A DNA stretch of 52,663 bases from Gammaproteobacteria bacterium (GTDB taxonomy: Bacteria; Pseudomonadota; Gammaproteobacteria; Arenicellales; Poriferihabitantaceae), in NCBI GenBank assembly GCA_028817405.1, contig JAPPPS010000017.1, forward strand, positions 1-52,663, written 5' to 3'. Of the stretch, positions 35,429-43,459 are shown piece after piece. Every line of letters starts with the position of its first letter. Positions within the stretch are counted from its first letter, which is position 1. Under the pieces are notes generated by a model. That model saw nothing but the letters and a program-made list of their open reading frames with translations. It ran no database searches and had not been told where the DNA came from. Made by a program: the position numbers and the translations under genes.

Positions 35429-35938
35429 ATGCAGCATCGAATCAGCCAAATCCTGTCGGCGGCCGCGGCGTTGCTGCTGCTGTTGTTGATGTTCATCACG
35501 GTGGTTGATGTCATCGGCCGTTATGTGTTTAACCAGCCGCTGGCCGGCTCCAGCGAGTTGACCGAGATTTGCTTGAGCATGATTATCTTCGCGGCGTTTC
35601 CGCTGCTGTGCCGCAACAACGACCACATCGCCGTCGACTTGCTGGAGAATCGTTTCAGCGCGCAATTCAAACGCCTCCGCGACCGCGTGGTGCAAGTCGT
35701 GGTCAGCGTGTGTTTGCTGACGCTGACTTACGGGCTGTTTCTGCTCGGCATGCGCGCGCGCCGCGATGTGTTGGTCACCGAAATTTTGGAACTGCCGAAT
35801 GCGGTGTTCTTGTTCGTGATGGCGTTTTTGTTGCTGCTGTCGGTGGCGTTCAGCGTGCGAATTCTTTTCCGTCGCGGCGGTAACGAAAGCGGAGACGGCG
35901 GCGCGCGCGATGGCGACAACCGCGGAGTTGAACGATGA
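35429..35938 (+). CDS. dctQ: TRAP transporter small permease (DctQ)
   Basis: The protein is 169 residues from ATG at 35429, with four hydrophobic helices (ILSAAAALLLLLLMFITVVD, ICLSMIIFAAFPLL, VQVVVSVCLLTLTYGLFLLG and AVFLFVMAFLLLLSVAFSV). VVDVIGRYVFNQPLAGSSEL is the family signature. The C-terminal tail is Gly/Asp-rich. It overlaps dctM by 4 bp. Together with DctM and DctP it forms a sodium-linked organic-acid uptake system. Confidence 0.88.
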   Translation: MQHRISQILSAAAALLLLLLMFITVVDVIGRYVFNQPLAGSSELTEICLSMIIFAAFPLLCRNNDHIAVDLLENRFSAQFKRLRDRVVQVVVSVCLLTLTYGLFLLGMRARRDVLVTEILELPNAVFLFVMAFLLLLSVAFSVRILFRRGGNESGDGGARDGDNRGVER

Positions 35939-37260
35939 CCGTCGCGCTGGCCGGCTTCGCGGTGTTGTTGTTTTTGATTCTGCTGCGCATGCCGCTGGTC
36001 GCGGCTATGGGCTTGGTCGGCTTCTTCGGTTTTGCGGTGACGCAAGGGTTGTTTACCGAGACCGGTTTATGGGAATTCAACTGGAAAGGCATCGTCTATC
36101 TCATCGCCCGCACCGCGGTGTCGGTCACGCAGTCGTACGAGTTGTCGGTGATTCCGTTGTTTCTTTTGATGGGCGATTTTGTCGCGCAAGGCGGCTTGTC
36201 GAAAGACTTGTACCGTTTGGCGCAGGCGTACTTCGGCTACAAACGCGGCGGCCTGGCGGTGGCAACGATTGTCGCATGCGGCGGCTTCTCTTCGGTGTGC
36301 GGCTCGTCGCTGGCGACCACCGCGACCATGGGCCGCATCGCGTATCCGGAAATGAAACGCTTGAACTACGCCACGCATCTCGCCAGCGCGTCGATTTCGG
36401 CCGGCAGCACTTTGGGCATTCTCATTCCGCCGAGCGTGATTCTCATCATCTACGGCTTGATGACCGAGCAGAGCATCCGCGAGTTGTTCGCGGCCGGCTT
36501 CTTGCCCGGCTTGTTAGGCATCGTGCTGTATGTCGCGGCGGTCAAGTTGGTGGTGTGGCGCAACCCGAACATCGCGCCGGCCGGCGCGCGCGAAGACCGT
36601 CGCGCCAAATGGCGCGCGCTGAAAAATGTCTACCACACCGTGCTGTTGTTCACGGTCATCATGGGCGGCATTTACTTCGGCGTGTTCACGCCCACCGAAG
36701 CGGCCGGCATCGGCGCGTTCGGCGGTTTCTTAATCAGTCTGTTCCGGCGCGCGCTGAGCGTCACGATTCTCATCGACATCCTGAAAAACACCGCGGTCAC
36801 TTCGGTGAAGTTGTTCTCGCTGCTCATCGGCGCGTTGATTTTTTCCCGGTTCATCAGCAACACCGGCGCGGTCGAAGAATTGAGCGCGTTCATCGGCGCG
36901 CAGCAAGTCAACCCGTATCTCGTCATCGCGTTGATGATGTTGGTGTATGTCGCGCTCGGCATGATTTTGGAAAGTTTGTCGATGATATTGCTCACCGTGC
37001 CGCTGTTCTTTCCGGTGGTCGCGCAGTTGGGTTTCGACTTGGTTTGGTTCGGCATCCTGGTCGTGGTCATCACCGAAATCAGTCTCATCACGCCGCCGGT
37101 CGGCTTGAATGTGTTCGTGTTGTCGAGCATCATCCGCGACTTGACACCGAAGCAGATTTTCCGCGGCGTGCTGCCGTTCTGGTGCGCCGACATCGCGCGC
37201 TTGCTGCTGTTGGTCGCGTTCCCCGCGGTCAGTTTGTGGCTGCCCGGCCTGCTGTATTGA
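35935..37260 (+). CDS. dctM: TRAP transporter large permease (DctM)
   Basis: The protein is 441 residues with about twelve hydrophobic helices. DctM blocks: LRMPLVAAMGLVGFFGF, SVIPLFLLMGDFVAQGG, GGFSSVCGSSLATTATMGRI, STLGILIPPSVILIIYG and LITPPVGLNVFVL. It is the transport subunit of the TRAP system. It starts with ATGA overlap on dctQ and ends 17 bp before paaC, so the paa genes downstream are probably co-transcribed. Confidence 0.93.
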   Translation: MTVALAGFAVLLFLILLRMPLVAAMGLVGFFGFAVTQGLFTETGLWEFNWKGIVYLIARTAVSVTQSYELSVIPLFLLMGDFVAQGGLSKDLYRLAQAYFGYKRGGLAVATIVACGGFSSVCGSSLATTATMGRIAYPEMKRLNYATHLASASISAGSTLGILIPPSVILIIYGLMTEQSIRELFAAGFLPGLLGIVLYVAAVKLVVWRNPNIAPAGAREDRRAKWRALKNVYHTVLLFTVIMGGIYFGVFTPTEAAGIGAFGGFLISLFRRALSVTILIDILKNTAVTSVKLFSLLIGALIFSRFISNTGAVEELSAFIGAQQVNPYLVIALMMLVYVALGMILESLSMILLTVPLFFPVVAQLGFDLVWFGILVVVITEISLITPPVGLNVFVLSSIIRDLTPKQIFRGVLPFWCADIARLLLLVAFPAVSLWLPGLLY

Positions 37261-37277
37261 ATATTGAAACGGTGACG

Positions 37278-38063
37278 ATGATGCAGTTTGACATCGGCGA
37301 CATCAACGACTTCAGCGCGCGGGAAAAATTCCTCCTGCACCTGGCTGACAACGGTTTGATTATGAATCACCGTCTGTGCGAGTGGTGCGCGCATGCGCCG
37401 CAACTGGAACTGGAAATGGGCTTGGCGAACATCGGCCTGGACCATCTGGGGCAAGCGCGGTTGTGGTTGAATCTGTTGAACGATGCGCTGGCGGCGCGCG
37501 GCGTCGACGCCGATGAGGACGCGCTGGCGTATTTCCGCGACGACACGCAGTATTTTAATTTGTTGTTGGTCGAGATGCCGAACGATGACTTCGCCATGAC
37601 CGCCGGCAAGTTGTTTTTGTATGATGCGTTTCACCGGTTGGCGTTGAAACAGTTGTCGGAAGTTGATGAACCGTCCATCGCCGCGGTGGCCGAGAAGGCG
37701 TCGGTTGAAGTCGATTACCACCTGCGGTTTTCCACTCACTGGATGCGCGTGATGGTCGATGGCAGCGAGGAAAGCGCGCGGCGCATGCGCGATGCGCTGG
37801 ATGAACTCTGGCCGTTATGCGGCGAGTTTTTTAGCGCCGCGGATTTCGAGCAAACCGCGCAGTTGCAAATCGACTTTGCGCGCTTGAAAGACGCGTGGCT
37901 TGCGAGCGTGCTGCCGGAACTCCGGCCGCTCGGTTTGGCGCTGGACGAAGCGCTGCCGTTTCATCATCCGTCCGGCAAACACAACCGTCACACCGAACAC
38001 TTGGGTTATCTGTTGGCGGAGATGCAAGTATTGGCGCGCCGGCATCCGGGGGCGACATGGTAG
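37278..38063 (+). CDS. paaC: Phenylacetyl-CoA epoxidase subunit PaaC
   Basis: The protein is about 261 residues, a ferritin-like fold without full diiron ligands, pairing with PaaA in the epoxidase complex. Blocks: REKFLLHLADNGLIMNHRLC, LANIGLDHLGQARLWLNLL, FRDDTQYFNLLLVEMPNDDF, YDAFHRLALKQL, KASVEVDYHLRFSTHWM and the C-terminal RHTEHLGYLLAEMQVLAR. ATG at 37278 or 37281. It overlaps paaD by 7 bp. Confidence 0.92.
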   Translation: MMQFDIGDINDFSAREKFLLHLADNGLIMNHRLCEWCAHAPQLELEMGLANIGLDHLGQARLWLNLLNDALAARGVDADEDALAYFRDDTQYFNLLLVEMPNDDFAMTAGKLFLYDAFHRLALKQLSEVDEPSIAAVAEKASVEVDYHLRFSTHWMRVMVDGSEESARRMRDALDELWPLCGEFFSAADFEQTAQLQIDFARLKDAWLASVLPELRPLGLALDEALPFHHPSGKHNRHTEHLGYLLAEMQVLARRHPGATW

Positions 38064-38509
38064 CCGCGGACCTCATGGCGATTTTGCGCCAAGTGACCGA
38101 CCCGGAACTGCCGTTCGTGTCGGTTTGCGATTTAGGCATCGTGCGCCGCGTCGAGGAAAGCGAGGGGCCGCCGCGCCAATACACGGTGGTCATCACCCCG
38201 ACCTTCAGCGGCTGCCCGGCGTTCAGCGTTATCGAGCGCGACATCGACGCGGCGTTGCGCGCGGCCGGTATCGCGTTTCGCGTGGTCAAAGAACTTTCGC
38301 CGCCGTGGCGCTCCAGCGATGTCACGGAAGCCGGGCGCGCCGCGTTGAAAGCGAACGGCATCGCGGTGGTGTGCGGCGGTGAGAGCGGGCCGCGTTGTCC
38401 GCACTGTGACAGTGACAACGTTGAGACCGTCAGCGAATTCGGCGCCACCGCATGCAAACGATTCGCGCGTTGTTTGCGTTGCAGTGAACCGTTCGAGGTG
38501 TTTAAGTGA
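38057..38509 (+). CDS. paaD: Phenylacetate pathway protein PaaD (MIP18/DUF59 family)
   Basis: The protein is 150 residues. DUF59-type N-terminal part (LRQVTDPELPFVSVCDLGIV, PTFSGCPAFSVIERDI) and a C-terminal Cys-rich ribbon (CPHCDSDN and CKRFARCLRCSE). It is required for maturation of the epoxidase, probably Fe-S or iron delivery. The start overlaps paaC, and the stop overlaps paaE (GTGA). Confidence 0.9.
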   Translation: MVAADLMAILRQVTDPELPFVSVCDLGIVRRVEESEGPPRQYTVVITPTFSGCPAFSVIERDIDAALRAAGIAFRVVKELSPPWRSSDVTEAGRAALKANGIAVVCGGESGPRCPHCDSDNVETVSEFGATACKRFARCLRCSEPFEVFK

Positions 38510-39636
38510 CCGCGGCGAAATCAACAAACGCCAAAGCCAAAGTGAATGCGACCGCAAGCGGCGGATTTTTGCCCGCGACTATTCGCGCCATCGCCGCCGA
38601 GACCGACGACTCGCGCGTACTTGAGTTGGCGATGCCGGAGGAGGCGCGCATCGCTTGGCGCAGCGGCCAGCATATGTCGTTGCGAATCGCCATCGATGGA
38701 CAAGATATTTACCGCACCTATTCGATTTGCGAAGCATCGGCGTCGGACCGAATTAAACTCGGCGTACGCCTGCTGCCGAACGGCGTTTTTTCCGACTGGT
38801 TGCGGCGGTGCAAAACCGGCGACAAGTTGGCGGTCAGCCGGCCGCAAGGGCGGTTTTATCTGCGCCCGGCCGGCCGGCGCGCGCGCCACTTGTTCATCGC
38901 CGCCGGCAGCGGCATCACACCGGTCATCGGCATGCTGGAAGAATTCTTGGGCGCGCATGCCGACTCGACCGCGCTGTTGTTATACGCCAACCGCAGCATC
39001 GCGTCGACGATGTTTTTGGAGCGTTTAATGCAGTTGAAGAACCGGTTTATGGCGCGATTCGAGTTGCATTTTTTCACCTCGCGCGAACCGCAAGCGGTGG
39101 CCTGGCGCAGCCGCCGCATCGACGCCGATGCGTTGAACCTGTTGCGCGAGAAAAACTTGTTGCGCGTGGATGACTTCGCGCGTTGTTATTTGTGCGGCCC
39201 GCCGCCGATGATGGAATCGTGCGCGGGTTTTTTGCGCGACCATGGCGCACCCGCCGCGCGCATTCACCGTGAAGTTTTCGCCGCGGCGCGCCGCCTCGAT
39301 GCGCCGGCATCCCAAGCATCGCGCGCCCGCGATGTAATCGGCGGCGCGGCCGCGGTGGTCGCGCGCGTAAGCGTCACCATCAACGGCGCGCAGCGCGCGT
39401 TCGACTTCCACGCCGACGATGCCTCGGTGCTGGCGGCCGCGGCCCGCCAGCGCATCGCGTTGCCGTTCGCCTGCACCGACGGCGTATGCGGCACCTGCCG
39501 GTGCAAAATCTTGCGCGGCGGCGCAACCCTGGCGCAAAACCACGCGCTGGAACCGGCCGACATCGACGCCGGCTTCACCCTCGCCTGCCAAGCCCGGCCG
39601 CAAGGCGATGCGCTGGCGTTGTCGTTTGATTATTGA
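38506..39636 (+). CDS. paaE: Phenylacetyl-CoA epoxidase reductase PaaE
   Basis: The protein is 376 residues from GTG at 38506, overlapping the paaD stop. FAD domain (YRTYSICEAS, HLFIAAGSGITPVIGMLEEF), NAD domain (YLCGPPPMMESC) and a C-terminal plant-type 2Fe-2S domain (FACTDGVCGTCRCK and TLACQA). It feeds NADPH electrons to PaaABC. An Ala-rich linker lies at about 260-290. The C-terminal position of the 2Fe-2S domain is normal for PaaE. Confidence 0.93.
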   Translation: MTAAKSTNAKAKVNATASGGFLPATIRAIAAETDDSRVLELAMPEEARIAWRSGQHMSLRIAIDGQDIYRTYSICEASASDRIKLGVRLLPNGVFSDWLRRCKTGDKLAVSRPQGRFYLRPAGRRARHLFIAAGSGITPVIGMLEEFLGAHADSTALLLYANRSIASTMFLERLMQLKNRFMARFELHFFTSREPQAVAWRSRRIDADALNLLREKNLLRVDDFARCYLCGPPPMMESCAGFLRDHGAPAARIHREVFAAARRLDAPASQASRARDVIGGAAAVVARVSVTINGAQRAFDFHADDASVLAAAARQRIALPFACTDGVCGTCRCKILRGGATLAQNHALEPADIDAGFTLACQARPQGDALALSFDY

Positions 39637-39683
39637 TTTGCCCGGCGCGCGGCGGCCGGCATCTTGCCCGAAAACCAAGTTCG

Positions 39684-39692
39684 TGGTATTTT
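39684..39692 (+). promoter_or_regulatory. Possible extended -10 promoter before paaG
   Basis: TGGTATTTT (TGn plus TATTTT), 19 bases before the paaG ATG at 39711, in the 74-bp gap after paaE. It could give paaGIK a separate transcript. Confidence 0.4.
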
Positions 39693-39710
39693 CCCGCAAC
39701 GGAGCGGGCG

Positions 39711-40487
39711 ATGGAAAACATTCTTTTCAGCATAACCGAGCGGCGGGCGGCGATTACTTTGAACCGCCCGAAGTCGCTCAACAGTTTGAACGCCGGCATG
39801 TTGGCCGAGTTGAAGCGGGCGGTGCAACAAACCGCCGACTCGGACGCGCGGGTGCTGCGCATCGGCGGGGCCGGGCGCGGGTTTTGCTCGGGCCAGGACT
39901 TATCCGACCCGGCCATCGCCGGCGCCGACGGCGACCTCGGCGCGATGTTGGAGGAATATTACAACCCGCTGATGCGCCAGTTGCTGGCGTTGCCGATGCC
40001 GGTGGTCACCTCGGTGGGCGGCGTGGCCGCGGGGGCCGGCGTGAGTCTGGCGCTGGCCGGCGACTTCATGCTGATGCGCGGTTCGGCGTCGCTGGTGTTG
40101 GCGTTCAGCCGCATCGGTTTGGTGCCGGACGCCGGCAGTTCGTGGCTGCTGGCGCGCGCGTTGGGGGTGCGGCGCGCCCAAGCGTTGGCAATGCGCGGCG
40201 CGACCATCAGCAGCGCGCAGGCGTTGGCATGGGGATTGGCGTGGGCGGTCTGCGACGACGATGATTTCGATGCGGCCGCCGATGCATTGTGCGCGCAATT
40301 AGCCGAAGCGCCGACCAAAGGACTGAGTTACACCAAGCGCGTGTTCGCGCGCGCGGCGGCGCATGATTTCGAAGCGCAGTTGGAGGTGGAAAGAAAATTT
40401 CAACAGCGCGCCGGCCAGACCGCCGACTACCGCGAAGGCGTGGACGCGTTCTTCGCCGGGCGCAAACCCAAGTTCAGCGGGAGGTAA
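39711..40487 (+). CDS. paaG: 1,2-epoxyphenylacetyl-CoA isomerase PaaG (enoyl-CoA hydratase family)
   Basis: The protein is 258 residues of the crotonase family. ITLNRPKSLNSLNAGM, LRIGGAGRGFCSGQDLSD (oxyanion-hole block), GVAAGAGVSLALAGDFMLM and SRIGLVPDAGSSWLLARALG fit the PaaG subgroup, which converts the ring epoxide to an oxepin-CoA. ATG at 39711 follows GGAGCGGGCG. paaI starts 2 bp after its stop. Confidence 0.88.
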   Translation: MENILFSITERRAAITLNRPKSLNSLNAGMLAELKRAVQQTADSDARVLRIGGAGRGFCSGQDLSDPAIAGADGDLGAMLEEYYNPLMRQLLALPMPVVTSVGGVAAGAGVSLALAGDFMLMRGSASLVLAFSRIGLVPDAGSSWLLARALGVRRAQALAMRGATISSAQALAWGLAWAVCDDDDFDAAADALCAQLAEAPTKGLSYTKRVFARAAAHDFEAQLEVERKFQQRAGQTADYREGVDAFFAGRKPKFSGR

Positions 40488-40488
40488 C

Positions 40489-40971
40489 ATGAACATGACG
40501 CGCGCGGATGATGCAACGCATGATGAAACGCCGGCCGATGATGTCGCGGATGCGCGGGCGTTAACTTGCGTGCAAGCGATGCTGCGCGGCGATGCATGCA
40601 GCGCGGATTTGGGCATGGAATTGCAAGGCGCGGGGGCCGGCTGGGCGACGCTGCGCATGCCGGTGACGGCGCGCATGCTGAACGGTTACCAAGTCTGCCA
40701 CGGCGGCATGATTTTTGCGCTGGCCGACACCGCCTTCGCTTGCAGTTGCAACGGTTATGGCCGAGTGACGGTGGCCGGCGGCGCGGCCATAGAGTATCTT
40801 CGCCCGGCGCAACTCGGCGATGTGCTAACCGCGCATGGCCGCGAGCGCAAACGCGGGCAATTCACCGGCGTTTATGACATCGAAGTGCGCAATCAAGACG
40901 ACCAACTCATCGCGTTGTTCCGCGGCCAGTCTTTTGCCACGCAAAAATCGATTGTCGGATTGTCGAATTGA
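40489..40971 (+). CDS. paaI: Acyl-CoA thioesterase PaaI (hotdog fold)
   Basis: The protein is 160 residues. The hotdog thioesterase block NGYQVCHGGMIFALADTAFA is clear, followed by GGAAIEYLRPAQLGD. PaaI hydrolyses dead-end CoA esters of the phenylacetate route, such as ring-hydroxylated phenylacetyl-CoA, to free CoA. A strong GGGAGG ribosome-binding site precedes ATG 40489. The first 28 residues are an acidic extension. Confidence 0.88.
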   Translation: MNMTRADDATHDETPADDVADARALTCVQAMLRGDACSADLGMELQGAGAGWATLRMPVTARMLNGYQVCHGGMIFALADTAFACSCNGYGRVTVAGGAAIEYLRPAQLGDVLTAHGRERKRGQFTGVYDIEVRNQDDQLIALFRGQSFATQKSIVGLSN

Positions 40972-41031
40972 CTGGCGACATCGATTGAAATTGAAATCGC
41001 CACCGCCACCGCCACCGCCACTGCAAACCCC

Positions 41032-42318
41032 ATGCCAAACTTAGAACCATTGGATGCCATCGAGCGCGCCAGCGTCGATGAACTGCAAGCGCTGCAGTTG
41101 CGGCGCATGCAATGGTCTCTGCGCCACTGCTACGACAACATCGCTTTTTACCGAACGCGCTTTGATGAAAGCGGCGTGCATCCGGATGACTTGAAGTCGC
41201 TGGATGATTTGTCGAAGTTTCCGTTCACCACCAAGCGGGATTTGCGCGACGCTTATCCGTTCGGCATGTTCGCCATGCCGCCGGCCGACATCGTGCGCGT
41301 GCATGCCTCCAGCGGCACCACCGGCAAGCCGACCATCGTCGGTTATACGCGCCGCGACATCGACGACTGGGCGCATTGCATGGCGCGCAGCATTCGCGCC
41401 GCCGGCGGCGATGCAAACAGCGTCGTGCATGTCGCGTACGGCTACGGCTTGTTCACCGGCGGCTTGGGCGCGCACTACGGCGCGGAAAAATTAGGCGCGA
41501 CGGTGATTCCCGTCTCCGGCGGCATGACCGCGCGCCAAGCGCAACTCATTCACGACTTGCGCCCGGACATCATCATGGTCACACCGTCGTACTTCCTCAA
41601 CATCGTCGACGAATACCTCGCGCAAGGCTGGGACCCGAAACAATGGCCGCTGCGCGTCGGCATCTTCGGCGCCGAACCATGGAGCGTTGCCATGCGCGAT
41701 GCGATGCAAACCGACACCGCGATTCAAGCCACCGACATCTACGGTTTGTCGGAAGTGATGGGCCCCGGCGTCGCGCAGGAATGTTTGGAGACGCAGGACG
41801 GTTTGACCGTGTGGGAGGATTATTTCTACCCGGAAATCATCGACCCGCAAACGCAACAAGTTTTGCCGGACGGCGAAGAAGGCGAACTGGTGTTCACCAC
41901 GCTGACCAAGCAAGGCACGCCGCTGGTCAGATACCGCACCCGCGACTTGACCGCGTTGTTGCCCGGCACGGCGCGCACCATGCGCCGCATGCAACGCATC
42001 AAAGGACGCAGCGACGACATGCTGATTGTGCGCGGCGTGAATGTTTATCCATCGCAGGTCGAGGAAGTGATTCTGCAGTTGCCGCAGTTGGCGGCGGTCT
42101 ATCAACTGGAAATCACGCGCGCGGGCCGCCTCGATGAACTGTTGGTGCATGTCGAGATGCGCGGCGATGGCGCGCAACAACACCGGCAACAAATTGGCGA
42201 CGAACTGCAAACGCGAATCAAAAACACCATCGGCATCAGCAGCCAAGTGGTTTTTCATGCGCCGGGCGAACTGCCGCGGTCGCAAGGCAAGGCGGTGCGG
42301 GTCAAGCGCGAGTCGTGA
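41032..42318 (+). CDS. paaK: Phenylacetate-CoA ligase PaaK
   Basis: The protein is 428 residues, normal for PaaK. Blocks: LRRMQWSLRHCYDNIAFYR, KFPFTTKRDLRDAYPFGMFA, HASSGTTGKPTIVGYT (AMP-binding), IYGLSEVMGPGVAQEC, RTRDLT, GRSDDMLIVRGVNVYPSQVE and PRSQGKAVRV. It activates phenylacetate to the CoA thioester, the first step. The 60-bp gap upstream is a CCACCG repeat. Confidence 0.93.
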   Translation: MPNLEPLDAIERASVDELQALQLRRMQWSLRHCYDNIAFYRTRFDESGVHPDDLKSLDDLSKFPFTTKRDLRDAYPFGMFAMPPADIVRVHASSGTTGKPTIVGYTRRDIDDWAHCMARSIRAAGGDANSVVHVAYGYGLFTGGLGAHYGAEKLGATVIPVSGGMTARQAQLIHDLRPDIIMVTPSYFLNIVDEYLAQGWDPKQWPLRVGIFGAEPWSVAMRDAMQTDTAIQATDIYGLSEVMGPGVAQECLETQDGLTVWEDYFYPEIIDPQTQQVLPDGEEGELVFTTLTKQGTPLVRYRTRDLTALLPGTARTMRRMQRIKGRSDDMLIVRGVNVYPSQVEEVILQLPQLAAVYQLEITRAGRLDELLVHVEMRGDGAQQHRQQIGDELQTRIKNTIGISSQVVFHAPGELPRSQGKAVRVKRES

Positions 42319-42378
42319 CCGCCGCGCGTTCAACCCGAACCGCAACAGTTTGCCCCGGTCCGCGAACCGGGGAGGCCG

Positions 42379-42402
42379 CGCCCGCTTAACCGCCTGCGGG
42401 CG
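42379..42402. repeat. REP-like palindrome, CCCGC-GTTAA-GCGGG family
   Basis: Arms CGCCCGC (42379-42385) and GCGGGCG (42396-42402), loop TTAACCGCCT. Separates paaK from the homogentisate module and may terminate the paa transcript. Nearly identical to the 9847 copy. Confidence 0.72.
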
Positions 42403-42407
42403 TTGCG

Positions 42408-42457
42408 GTGGGTATTCATCCCACGACCGAAGCAAGTATTCATCTCATGACTCAAGC
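42408..42457. repeat. Imperfect 24-bp direct repeat at the MBL-gene start
   Basis: GTATTCATCCCACGACCGAA (from 42412) and GTATTCATCTCATGACTCAA (from 42436) follow each other directly and differ at four positions. The second copy carries the ATG start; the first has ACG at that place. Confidence 0.55.
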
Positions 42458-43412
42458 AAAAGACTTCGCCTCCACCGGCGACCTCGGCGACAAGAAAATC
42501 TGTTTCACCGAACTGGGGCCGGCCGGCTCAAACTGTTACGGTTTCACCGCCGAAGGCGACCCCAACTCCGGCGTCATCGTCGGCGACGACTCGGTCATGG
42601 TGGTGGACGCGCAGGCGACGCCGCTGCTGGCGTCCAAAGTCATCGAACGCATCCGCGGCGTCACCGACAAGCCGGTGAGTCACATCGCGTTGACGCACTA
42701 CCACGCGGTGCGGGTGTTGGGCGCGGGCGCGTATCACGCCTCGCAAATCATCATGAGCGACCTCGCACGCGAGTATGTCGCGGAGCGCGGGCAGCAGGAT
42801 TGGGATTCCGAATTCGGAAGATTCCCGCGCTTGTTCGAAGGGCACGAGAGCATCGCCGGACTCACCTGGCCGACCGCCACTTTCAGCCGCTCGATGCGCG
42901 TCTATCTCGGCGCGCGCGAAGTGCAGTTGCATTATCTCGGCCGCGGTCACACGGCCGGCGACATGGTGGTTTATGTGCCGGACAGCAAGGTAATGTTCTC
43001 CGGCGACTTGGTCGAGTACCGCTCGGCGTGCTACTGCGGAGACGCGCATTTGAACGACTGGCCCGCGACGCTCGACAAGTTGATGCAGTTCGACATACAA
43101 GCGCTGGTGCCGGGCCGCGGCGATGCGCTGACCGATGAAGCGATGATTGTCGAGGGTGTGCAGTTGACCCGCGATTTTTTGTCGGCGTTGTATGATTCGG
43201 TGAAACGCAGCGTGGCAAAGAAACGCAACCTGAAAGACGCGTTCGACGCCTGCAACGAGGCGATGCAACCGCGTTTCGGCGACTTCGCCATCTTCGAACA
43301 CTGCCAGCCGTTCAATGTCGCGCGCGCCTACGACGAAGCGCAAGGCATCGATCACCCGCGCATCTGGACCGCGCAGCGCGACCAGGATATGTGGGCGCAA
43401 CTGAACGGTTGA
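42447..43412 (+). CDS. MBL-fold metallo-hydrolase-like protein with altered metal motif
   Basis: The protein is 321 residues with a metallo-beta-lactamase fold: GVIVGDDSVMVVDAQATP, HIALTHYHAVRVLGA, GRGHTAGDMVVYVPDSKVMF and SGDLVEYRS. The usual HxHxDH motif reads HYHAVR, so the second metal site lacks its Asp and His, while the third His (GRGHT) and the Asp in SGDLV remain. It may bind one metal or use a different chemistry. It lies at the head of the homogentisate module, as I recall for similar clusters. Start at ATG 42447; a GTG at 42408 is also in frame. Substrate unknown. Confidence 0.78.
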   Translation: MTQAKDFASTGDLGDKKICFTELGPAGSNCYGFTAEGDPNSGVIVGDDSVMVVDAQATPLLASKVIERIRGVTDKPVSHIALTHYHAVRVLGAGAYHASQIIMSDLAREYVAERGQQDWDSEFGRFPRLFEGHESIAGLTWPTATFSRSMRVYLGAREVQLHYLGRGHTAGDMVVYVPDSKVMFSGDLVEYRSACYCGDAHLNDWPATLDKLMQFDIQALVPGRGDALTDEAMIVEGVQLTRDFLSALYDSVKRSVAKKRNLKDAFDACNEAMQPRFGDFAIFEHCQPFNVARAYDEAQGIDHPRIWTAQRDQDMWAQLNG

Positions 43413-43459
43413 ACGGCTGACGGTCGACGGTCGAAGTTTATCTTGATGTAGCGCGCGCG

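Noticed and set aside
36672-37739. A 355-codon minus-strand frame
   Set aside because: Antisense to dctM and paaC, both clearly supported on the plus strand.
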